NCBI GenBank assembly: GCA_012838035.1
Contig: DUQB01000051.1
Location: 1 to 34,360 of the forward strand
Direction: 5' to 3'
From: Bacillota bacterium
Lineage (GTDB): Bacteria > Bacillota > Limnochordia > DTU080
Length of the DNA stretch: 34,360 bases
In this document: in pieces, positions 22,517 through 29,687 of the stretch
Numbering within the stretch: position 1 is the stretch's first letter
How the letters are laid out: every line of letters starts with the position of its first letter
Program-made: the position numbers and the translations under genes
The notes under the pieces: generated by a model
Seen by the model: the letters and a program-made list of their open reading frames with translations, nothing else
Told to the model about the DNA's origin: nothing
The model's database searches: none

Positions 22517-23329
22517 TTAGTAAACTCCTATCCGGCGTAGATACTCAATGGAATTCACTACACGAGAATGGTGCAGCTCAAGCGTACGTGTTTCACCTTC
22601 AATACCTTCCAGCTCCAAGCTGTACGGACCGCGGAAGCCGACCGACTCTAATACGCGGAAGATGCCCGGGAAGTCAATACAGCCTTCACCTTCGCCCAAT
22701 GCCGGGAAATACCAATCCTTGAAACGCTTGCGGCTCTCTTTTAGATGCACATGGGCTACATACGGCGCCAGCTGCTCCAGCTCGGCTACCAGATCGATAT
22801 CCTCGTTGTAGTAGTATGGGTTGGCCGTATCGAAATTGATACGGATATTGCTGTGGTTCAAATCGCGCATGGTCTGTAAGCCGCCTTGCGCGTCGGGGAC
22901 CAACGGCGGGTGAGTCTCCATAGTGATGATCATTCCCAGTCGAAGCACGTAGTCTGCCAACTCGAGCAGATGATCGTACACCACAGTGGAACGCTCGGGA
23001 GCGGAAAGCGTATAGAAACGGGCACCGAGTTCGTGAGCGATGTCCGCTTGTTTCTTCAGCGCCTCCACGCCTTCTTTCGTGCGCAAATCCGCATGACCGA
23101 AGGCGGAAGTTATCCGCACGTTATTCTCCGCCGCCAGTTGCTTGAACTGCGCGACAAGCTCGGGTGAGGTGTTCTCACTGATTATAGCGAGAGGATCCTC
23201 CGCCGGACTCGGTTTGGACCACAGGCCTAATTCCATATTGTTTAAACCGGCACGTGCCGCGCCTAACAGCGTTTCGCGCGCCCCGTATTCACCATATGTA
23301 TTTGTAAATACCTCCAACATGATTTTCAT
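22517..23329 (-). CDS. Sugar phosphate isomerase/epimerase (xylose isomerase-like TIM barrel)
   Basis: A 270-aa AP-endonuclease-2/xylose-isomerase-like TIM-barrel protein. Metal and substrate residues are expected in METHPPL (strand 5), NFDTANPYYY (strand 6), HVHLKESR (strand 7) and LELEGIEG (strand 8), all present, so it is likely an active metal-dependent sugar isomerase or epimerase. The substrate is not evident. ALGEGEGCIDFPGIF is the usual loop before the last strands. Length is typical. A GGAAGGG site lies about ten bases before the ATG. The gene is followed by its own terminator, so it is monocistronic. In this context it may belong with the sugar-related genes (KDPG aldolase, solute-binding protein, two ROK proteins) in carbohydrate catabolism. 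Confidence 0.88.
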   Translation of the reverse strand: MKIMLEVFTNTYGEYGARETLLGAARAGLNNMELGLWSKPSPAEDPLAIISENTSPELVAQFKQLAAENNVRITSAFGHADLRTKEGVEALKKQADIAHELGARFYTLSAPERSTVVYDHLLELADYVLRLGMIITMETHPPLVPDAQGGLQTMRDLNHSNIRINFDTANPYYYNEDIDLVAELEQLAPYVAHVHLKESRKRFKDWYFPALGEGEGCIDFPGIFRVLESVGFRGPYSLELEGIEGETRTLELHHSRVVNSIEYLRRIGVY

Positions 23330-23754
23330 GCTCTTTCATCCCTTCCGTATCAGCTGCTGACAAAGCGCCAAGCCGTTGTCGCATTCCCTTCCGTCATACT
23401 AAGATGATCATGTACTCCTTCGGCAAAAGGAGCAAACCTCCTCTCCGTTCACTTAATTGTTGCAAAGAACGGCTCTCGGTATATGACCGTCAATCGCCGC
23501 CGGAAGAGAGTACGCCGGAACGGTGCTTTGGGATTTCATCGGCTTGGCGTATGCAGCGAAACTTTGTTAGTATTAGGAAGTTGAAAGGGTTATATCCATA
23601 AGCTATGGTCGGTTGCGGACCACGCAGGTTTCCCATTATGGATGAGGAGGCTTAGATTACGATAAAATTCGACTCCGATAGGCCTATGGGTGCAGGATTA
23701 GCCCTATGAATAACGAAAGCCACAGGAATAGCTGATTAATTATGGTGGAGGTTC
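23330..23754. other. Intergenic region with short repeats, no gene called
   Basis: About 425 bases between the isomerase gene (-) and the LolA-like gene (+). I see CCGTTC/GAACGG (23445-23450, 23467-23472), a direct repeat CGCCGGAA at 23498-23505 and 23513-23520 (15-base period), and the palindrome CCATA-AGC-TATGG at 23596-23608. A TAAAAT near 23663 could be a -10 for the LolA-like gene but lacks a -35. The 65-codon frame 23404-23601 has no ribosome binding site or family resemblance. No RNA gene recognised. Confidence 0.45.
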
Positions 23755-24480
23755 GTGTCCAGAATGCTGAAACATGATAAAACAAAGCTTATCGTTCTTT
23801 TAACGGCTATCAGCTGCCTAATTGCCGTTGCATCGTCCTCAACCGCCTTAGCGGCCGTACCCGTAAAACCGCCCGCCGGATCGTCAAACGGTATCACCAT
23901 CGACACCATCCTCGCTCAAGTGGAGGAGCGGTTTGAAGACATATACGATCTGTCGGGGCTGGTTGATTTAAAGCAATATACCAGTGACGGCACCGTTGTA
24001 GCGGCGCAAACCACGGTCGATGCTCTGCTGCCCGGTCTGCTCCGTCTGGAATTCGTCAATCCGGAAACCTTTGCCGGAGCCATCTACGTGATTGACCGCG
24101 ACAAAGATCAGGTGATCCAGTATTCACCCATTACCGAGCAAGCCATCGTCTCCAGCATCGACCAGGTAATTGCCGAACGCTTTGTGCCCACGACGGTAGA
24201 GCAGCTGTTTTCACTACCTTCACCTGACGATTACGATCTTACTCTGGTGGGTACTCAGCAAAATCTGCTGCATGTTTCCGCCCGGCCAAAAAAAGCGGAC
24301 GATACATTTTCATATCATTTCTGGATAGACAAGGAACAGTGGATGGTGCAGCGCATGCAGGTTTTTGATGCCGGGGCACTGCTTTTTGAGATCATGTTAT
24401 CCGGCATTGTCACTAACAGCGGCTTCAGCGCGACTCAGTTACGCAGTATGCCCGCCGGAGCGATTATGATCTATCGTTAG
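23755..24480 (+). CDS. LolA-like outer membrane lipoprotein carrier-type protein
   Basis: A 241-aa exported protein. An N-terminal basic region (MLKHDKTK) and hydrophobic core end in STALAA, a normal signal-peptidase site near residue 34. The mature part has the LolA/LolB-type fold pattern: an amphipathic helix TILAQVEERFEDIYDLSGLVDLKQY, then a beta sheet with LLRLEFVNPETFAGAIYVIDRDKDQVIQYSP, and a late YHFWIDKEQWMVQRMQVFDAGALLFEIMLSGI. Such proteins bind lipid in a hydrophobic cavity. In organisms with a single membrane they are extracytoplasmic lipid carriers of unclear role. The start is uncertain: GGTGGAGG lies 3 bases before GTG 23755 and 12 before ATG 23764. An RND transporter follows on the same strand, suggesting a joint lipid or hydrophobe export function. 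Confidence 0.82.
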   Translation: MSRMLKHDKTKLIVLLTAISCLIAVASSSTALAAVPVKPPAGSSNGITIDTILAQVEERFEDIYDLSGLVDLKQYTSDGTVVAAQTTVDALLPGLLRLEFVNPETFAGAIYVIDRDKDQVIQYSPITEQAIVSSIDQVIAERFVPTTVEQLFSLPSPDDYDLTLVGTQQNLLHVSARPKKADDTFSYHFWIDKEQWMVQRMQVFDAGALLFEIMLSGIVTNSGFSATQLRSMPAGAIMIYR

Positions 24481-24549
24481 GCGGAACTTCCCACCACACT
24501 TAGCCGCACGTACGGCTACCGCAGTCGGTTATTCTATTGCACGCGAAAG

Positions 24550-24578
24550 CGAGGTAATGCTTACCATGCATTACCTCG
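24550..24578. repeat. Perfect 11-bp inverted repeat between LolA-like and RND genes
   Basis: CGAGGTAATGC (24550-24560) and GCATTACCTCG (24568-24578) flank a 7-base loop. No T-tract follows on either strand, so it is more likely an operator or mRNA-processing hairpin than a terminator. It lies 68-96 bases upstream of the RND start codon. Confidence 0.5.
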
Positions 24579-24645
24579 TTACACGCAGAAGAGCCTAGGC
24601 GCTTGATTACGCATGCAATGTCCTAATGCGCAGGGGGTCAACTCA

Positions 24646-27600
24646 TTGAGATTAAGCCAGTTCGTCGTACGTCGTCCGGTTACCGTTTCCATGATGGTAG
24701 CAGTGATTCTCCTGCTCGGTTGTTTGGCCGTCACACGCCTTGAGATAGACATGTTACCAAACCTGCAACTTCCGGTTGTCGGAATCGTCACGGTTTATCC
24801 GGGCGCCGACCCACAGGCTGTTGAAGGACAGATCACCAATCGCATCGAGTCGGCCATCGCCACAGTATCCGGTCTGAAGTCGCTCCAAAGCTACAGCATG
24901 GAGAACGCCTCAGTCGTTATCGCCACCTTCAATGCAGGCGTCAATCCTTCTGATGCGGTAAACGACCTCACCACGCTCATCGCTCCGGTGAGCGCCACGC
25001 TGCCGGCAAATACCATTCAGCCCGTAATCGTCAAAGTCGATCCGCGTCTTTTCTCGTTAGCCACCTTGGGAGTTACCGGTTCAGATGATATTGTGGAACT
25101 CACCGACATTAGTGAAAATGTCTTAAAACCCATACTGGAAGAGCTCCCGGGCGTAGCCCGCGTCAATCTGATTGCGAGCAGTAAACCGGAGATCTCTATC
25201 CTTTTTGATACTCAAGTACTGCGCGATAACAACATTCCACCCTACACGCTATTGGAACTGATCGCCAGCCAGAATGTCATGGTTCCCGCCGGCCCTCTGG
25301 TCGACGACGGCACTCGCTACAATGTGCGCGTCGGCAACCCCTTCAGGGATGTTGAAGATATTCGTAATTTGGTAATCGGCGAGAAAAAGACCACCGGTCT
25401 TGAGGCGGGCGGGTTCGCCGCTCTGATTCCACAGGTATTGTTACTGCGGGACGTTGCACAAGTGGTGGAAGGTACCAGTCCGCAACAGGCCTATGCGCGC
25501 GTCAACGGCCAACCGGCCGTATTGCTTCAGGTATACAAGCACGCTAACGCCAGCAGTATCGCTGTGTCCGCAGAAATCAAACGTGCTCTGGACCGCCTGA
25601 ACGCCGAAGCCGGGGAAGCCGTGGAAGTCAGGTTGTTGGGCGATCAGTCCGAGTTTATTACCACGTCGTTGGCTGATGTGGGCAGTGCCGCGATACAAGG
25701 CGCCGTCTTAGCCATCATCTGCCTGTTTCTTTTTTCGCGCAGTTGGCGCAGCCTAGCGGTACTTGTCGTTTCCATTCCCATCTCCATCGTCATCTGCTTT
25801 ATCCTCATGTATTTCGGTAAGCTCTCTCTCAACCTCGTCAGCTTGGGCGGTTTGGCTTTAGGCGTCGGAAACTTGGTGGACGACGGTATCGCCGTACTGG
25901 ACAACATTCTACGTCATCACCACGAAGGGAAAGGCGCCCGCGACGCGGCAGAACGAGGCAGCCGAGAGATCGCGATGGCCATGGTGGCTTCCGCGCTCAC
26001 CTCGATTGTGGTCTTCGTGCCCTTTGCCTTTTTGTACTCCACCGCCGGGCAATGGTTCCGCGATATGGCCCTTACGGTCTCATTTACCTCGGCGGCCTCA
26101 CTCGTCGTCGCCATTACCGTGGTCCCGGCCTTGAGCGCCAAGCTGCTGGGCAACCTGCGCAGACGACGTGTAGAGCAAAAAGAGCAACTTGCAGATGCCT
26201 TGCCGCAACCGGTTGTAGACGACCCCCTGTTGAAGGAACCCGATTGGATCGCGCGTATGAGACGGAACTACGGCAAGCGCTTGGAACGTGTGCTTGGTCA
26301 CCCGGTCTATGTTATGCTCATCGCCGTACTATTACTGGGCATCGGCGGATTGATACCCGGCCGCCTACCGGTAGAGCTGCTCCCCAACATGAGTAGCAAC
26401 GCAATTAACGTTACCTTGACGATGCCCATCGGAACGCCGACCACTACGACGAATCAAGTGGCCATGCAAATAGAGAAGTCCATCTCCACTCTGAACGGGG
26501 TGGCGTCTGTTTGGTCGCGTATCGGTCAAGACAGCGACGACGTCGTGCAGCTGATTCAGGGCTCCGGCAACCATGTAGCCGGCATTCATGTCAACTTAGT
26601 TCCCGCTGACCAGCGACAACACGACACATATGCGATAGCCGACCAGATCCGCACACTGTTGGCAAATGCGGACCTAGCCGGCGGACACTTGGCGGTCAGT
26701 ACCGAGCGCGTCACGGATTCCTTAGGTGCCGACTATTCCCCGGGCGCCACCATACACATCAAAGGTCGCGACCTGCACATATTGGAACAGATATCTATGC
26801 AAGTGGCGGAAAGACTTCAAGCGCAAGGCGGCTTTACCGAGATTTCCACCTCTGTGGAAGAGCGTCAACCGGAACTCATATTCACTGTGGACCGCACCAA
26901 AGCGTTGTTAGGCAGCATGACCACCGGCGTCGTCGGGCTAATGCTGCGCGCCGCCATCTCCGGACAAGAAGTCACGACTTTGGAGCAAAACGGCCGCAGT
27001 ATTCCCGTAGTGATGCGAGCGCATCCTAGAGAATTGGACAGCCTCGATGCGTTATTGGACATGTATATTCAAGGGGTACCGCTATCCGGTGTCTCTAATG
27101 TGCCGGCAGTCCGTTTCAGTCGAGTGGTTTCCACTGAAAAAACGCAGGGTCCGGTGACCATTGAACACACCAATCGCATGCGTACCGTCACAGTGAGCGC
27201 CAAATTGGCGGATATCGACCTAAGCGAAGCCAAGCGGCGCATGCAGGCGGCGCTTGCCGCAGTCGAGTTTCCCTTCGGCGTTGAGGCGGAAATTGCCGGC
27301 GTGCATAGGACAATTGATGAAGCCGTCAACGAAATGGTCTTAGTGTTGGCGATCGGTATTCTCTTGGTCTACATCGTTATGGCCGCTCAATTCGAATCAT
27401 TCCTCTACCCTTTCATTATGATGCTGACGGTACCGGCAGGAATAGCAGGCGGTCTGGCGGCTCTGTGGTTGACGGGTCAGAATATGGGAGTATCAGCATT
27501 GATGGGCTTGATTATCGTCGTCAGTGTGGTTACTCGTAACGGTATCGTGCTGGTTGATGCCATCAACCAGGAACGTGCTCATGGTAAGGATCTCGATGAG

Positions 27601-27855
27601 GCGATTCTCACAGCCGCGCGCAATCGGATTCGTCCCATTCTGATGACATCCATCACGACCGTGGCAGGGTTGCTGCCGCTGGCGATTGCGGCCGGAGAAG
27701 GAACCGAGTTGCAGAAACCGCTTTCTATAGCGGCCATGGGCGGCCTGATTATCTCAACCATACTTACCTTGTATGTAGTGCCGGCCGCCTACAAGCTGAT
27801 AGCAAAAAGGCGGCCCGTAGTGATCGTACAGGAACAGCAGCAACTAATGGGATAG
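24646..27855 (+). CDS. RND family transporter (HAE1/AcrB type)
   Basis: A 1069-aa proton-driven RND pump. It starts with RLSQFVVRRPVTVSMMVAV, the standard HAE1 N-terminus. The first large extracytoplasmic loop contains PGADPQAVEGQITNRIE, and the membrane core has the proton-relay acidic pair in GNLVDDGIAVLDNILRH (TM4). A second large loop precedes the final helix group ending in LYVVPAAYKL. I use TTG 24646 because it gives the family N-terminus and lies seven bases after AGGGGGT; ATG 24613 would add 11 unusual residues. The usual membrane-fusion protein and outer-membrane channel genes are absent; the LolA-like protein upstream may replace the periplasmic partner. Substrates may be lipids, drugs or surfactants (compare Bacillus SwrC). 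A terminator follows. Confidence 0.95.
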   Translation: MRLSQFVVRRPVTVSMMVAVILLLGCLAVTRLEIDMLPNLQLPVVGIVTVYPGADPQAVEGQITNRIESAIATVSGLKSLQSYSMENASVVIATFNAGVNPSDAVNDLTTLIAPVSATLPANTIQPVIVKVDPRLFSLATLGVTGSDDIVELTDISENVLKPILEELPGVARVNLIASSKPEISILFDTQVLRDNNIPPYTLLELIASQNVMVPAGPLVDDGTRYNVRVGNPFRDVEDIRNLVIGEKKTTGLEAGGFAALIPQVLLLRDVAQVVEGTSPQQAYARVNGQPAVLLQVYKHANASSIAVSAEIKRALDRLNAEAGEAVEVRLLGDQSEFITTSLADVGSAAIQGAVLAIICLFLFSRSWRSLAVLVVSIPISIVICFILMYFGKLSLNLVSLGGLALGVGNLVDDGIAVLDNILRHHHEGKGARDAAERGSREIAMAMVASALTSIVVFVPFAFLYSTAGQWFRDMALTVSFTSAASLVVAITVVPALSAKLLGNLRRRRVEQKEQLADALPQPVVDDPLLKEPDWIARMRRNYGKRLERVLGHPVYVMLIAVLLLGIGGLIPGRLPVELLPNMSSNAINVTLTMPIGTPTTTTNQVAMQIEKSISTLNGVASVWSRIGQDSDDVVQLIQGSGNHVAGIHVNLVPADQRQHDTYAIADQIRTLLANADLAGGHLAVSTERVTDSLGADYSPGATIHIKGRDLHILEQISMQVAERLQAQGGFTEISTSVEERQPELIFTVDRTKALLGSMTTGVVGLMLRAAISGQEVTTLEQNGRSIPVVMRAHPRELDSLDALLDMYIQGVPLSGVSNVPAVRFSRVVSTEKTQGPVTIEHTNRMRTVTVSAKLADIDLSEAKRRMQAALAAVEFPFGVEAEIAGVHRTIDEAVNEMVLVLAIGILLVYIVMAAQFESFLYPFIMMLTVPAGIAGGLAALWLTGQNMGVSALMGLIIVVSVVTRNGIVLVDAINQERAHGKDLDEAILTAARNRIRPILMTSITTVAGLLPLAIAAGEGTELQKPLSIAAMGGLIISTILTLYVVPAAYKLIAKRRPVVIVQEQQQLMG

Positions 27856-27879
27856 CGAAAAACCAGCTACAAAGCCGCA

Positions 27880-27917
27880 GGGACGCCGTGCCGGGCTGCG
27901 CGGCGTCCCTTCATTTT
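27880..27917 (+). terminator. Factor-independent terminator after the RND gene
   Basis: GGGACGCCG (27880-27888) and CGGCGTCCC (27901-27909) form a perfect 9-bp stem with a 12-base loop, followed by TTCATTTT. The tail overlaps the stop codon of the convergent LarA-like gene. Confidence 0.8.
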
Positions 27918-29172
27918 ACCAAGGCATAGCCAGATTTCCGTCATCGTCAAACCGCCAAGGCAGCGGTTCACTCAACTGCTGCATACCAGGTTTGCTCGCC
28001 AGCTCTTCCCAAACCGCAGTGGACACGTACAAGTCGGCCAGCTCCAGACTGTTTTTAGCCCTCACTACTCTGGCTTCGGCTACGTTAATCCGCCAAGCGC
28101 AGCGAAACGCCGTCGTAATGGCAGCCAAATCAGTCGGTAAGGTAACGGGAATGCGACCACGCTCCAGGAACGTGGAGGTGACGGCATTGATATAGGTCGC
28201 ATTTTCGTCGATTTTACTACGTAACCTTTGGGTGATGACATCCGCTAAACCGATACCTACGGCATTGCCATGAGATTCCGCGGTGAGGTCCAGAACGACG
28301 ATGCGGCGAATGCCGGGCGTTTCATACTCTGCTTCGCCGGCAATGTAGAGACGACCGATCACATTCGTATCGATGCCGGAACCGCTGATGTTTTTCCCCA
28401 TTTCATCCAACACCAACACATCCAGGCTATCTACAGGCAGCCGCCCCATGAGATTCCGGGCTAACGTCAGCAGCTCTTTTTCTCCCCGTATCATCTCGTG
28501 CGACGCCAGTGCCCGCAGTACGGCAGGTTGATCATGAGGATTCTCCACAATAGCCATACCGGGTAAAATGGGCAATTCAGCCAGAATGATTTCGGCCATT
28601 TGAGGAATGAGTTCACGCAGACCGTATACGCCATAGGCGTGCACGGCTTGCGCTCCCTTTTCTTTCCCACAACCAATCACCAGCATTTTGATCAATCCGC
28701 TGGCGAAATCACCTGTGAAATCCGTATGCGGCTTCACGCGATTGACCACCACAATCCCATCTGCCTGCGCTGCATGGCGATCGAAGTATACCGTGGGACC
28801 ATTAGGCAACCGACCGATTTCAACCGTCTCCATAGTGGCATGGATGGGTACGCCCATCTGCTCTTCCGTAATTCCGGCAGAGGCCAACACCTCCTTCTGG
28901 CCTTCCGCTGTAGCACCGCCATGGCTTCCCATGGCAGGGAATATGAACGGTTGGGCGCCTACGTCTTGCAGCGCGCGGATAACGCCGCGTACGATTTGCG
29001 CATAGCATGCGATGCCGCGCGATCCGCAGCCCACAGCAATTCTAGTTCCCTGTATCGGCGCGGCATGTCGCAGACTTGTGCTCATCTCGCGATACGTCGC
29101 CTCTTCAGGCTGCTTTATTTCATTCGCCGGCAGTGTTTGGCGCACACGTACCATCAACGGCAATTGTTCCAA
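27916..29172 (-). CDS. LarA-like (DUF2088, lactate racemase domain) protein
   Basis: A 418-aa protein of the lactate-racemase-like (LarA/DUF2088) superfamily, whose founding member uses a nickel-pincer nucleotide. Features seen are GTRIAVGCGSRG near 42-53, PAMGSHGGAT, NRVKPHTDFTGDFASGLIKMLVIGCGKEKGAQ, and DEMGKNISGSGIDTNVIGR in the second half. His and Lys residues in HGG, KPHTD and GCGKEKG are candidates for catalysis or cofactor binding, but the reaction and substrate are unknown and I did not align it to LarA. No larB, larC or larE cofactor genes lie nearby. The start is TTG, nine bases after AAAGGTGG. It lies 15 bases after a small zinc-ribbon gene and is presumably cotranscribed with it. 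It is convergent with the RND gene. Confidence 0.82.
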   Translation of the reverse strand: MEQLPLMVRVRQTLPANEIKQPEEATYREMSTSLRHAAPIQGTRIAVGCGSRGIACYAQIVRGVIRALQDVGAQPFIFPAMGSHGGATAEGQKEVLASAGITEEQMGVPIHATMETVEIGRLPNGPTVYFDRHAAQADGIVVVNRVKPHTDFTGDFASGLIKMLVIGCGKEKGAQAVHAYGVYGLRELIPQMAEIILAELPILPGMAIVENPHDQPAVLRALASHEMIRGEKELLTLARNLMGRLPVDSLDVLVLDEMGKNISGSGIDTNVIGRLYIAGEAEYETPGIRRIVVLDLTAESHGNAVGIGLADVITQRLRSKIDENATYINAVTSTFLERGRIPVTLPTDLAAITTAFRCAWRINVAEARVVRAKNSLELADLYVSTAVWEELASKPGMQQLSEPLPWRFDDDGNLAMPW

Positions 29173-29187
29173 TTCGTACCGCCACCT

Positions 29188-29517
29188 TTACGTCCGCTGC
29201 TGCCGCGCGTCTTGCTCCCGCCGCAGTTTGACTATCTCTTGTTCGAACATCCACAGTTTGTCAATCAGCTCATCTAAATCTTGTTCGGTAGGGTTCTCAC
29301 AGCTCTTCCACCAAAGCCTTAGTATCTCCAGCTTGGCGTCCACCCATGCGGCGATGCACTGAGGATCATTCTCATTCAGTTGCAAATTCCGCCCGAGCTC
29401 AATCAGGGCGGCGGTGTGTCGCACTTCGGTGCCGCAATAGGGACACCGTTCCCGCTTACCCGGTTGGTGCACCGTACTAAAGATACTAAAGCATGACGGA
29501 CAAACAATTTTGTTCAA
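29188..29517 (-). CDS. Small zinc-ribbon / coiled-coil protein
   Basis: A 109-aa protein with an N-terminal zinc ribbon of two knuckles, CPSC (6-9) and CPYC (25-28) 15 residues later, and a helical remainder of charged heptad-like character (about 35-105) ending KLRREQDARQQRT. It has no catalytic motif and probably acts as an adaptor or regulator. The TTG start is placed seven bases after GGGGGG. It is the first gene of a two-gene unit with the LarA-like gene 15 bases downstream, so it may serve that protein. I do not recognise the family. It diverges from the PBP gene across 170 bases in which no clear promoter was found. Confidence 0.75.
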   Translation of the reverse strand: MNKIVCPSCFSIFSTVHQPGKRERCPYCGTEVRHTAALIELGRNLQLNENDPQCIAAWVDAKLEILRLWWKSCENPTEQDLDELIDKLWMFEQEIVKLRREQDARQQRT

Positions 29518-29687
29518 GCTATGCCCCCCTTTACCTTGCAGTTTTCTCGTGCCGTAGGCGGTATTCCTTCAGCCTGCGCATACCAAGCTAAGCGCTTTTC
29601 CCGACCTTACCTTGATATATACCGCATGCCGCAAGCCATAGAGCCAATACTAACATTGATTATATACACTCTGAGGATTGTTGCCTG

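Noticed and set aside
23404-23601. 65-codon plus-strand frame between the isomerase and LolA-like genes
   Set aside because: No ribosome binding site; Cys/Arg/Ser-rich random-like composition.
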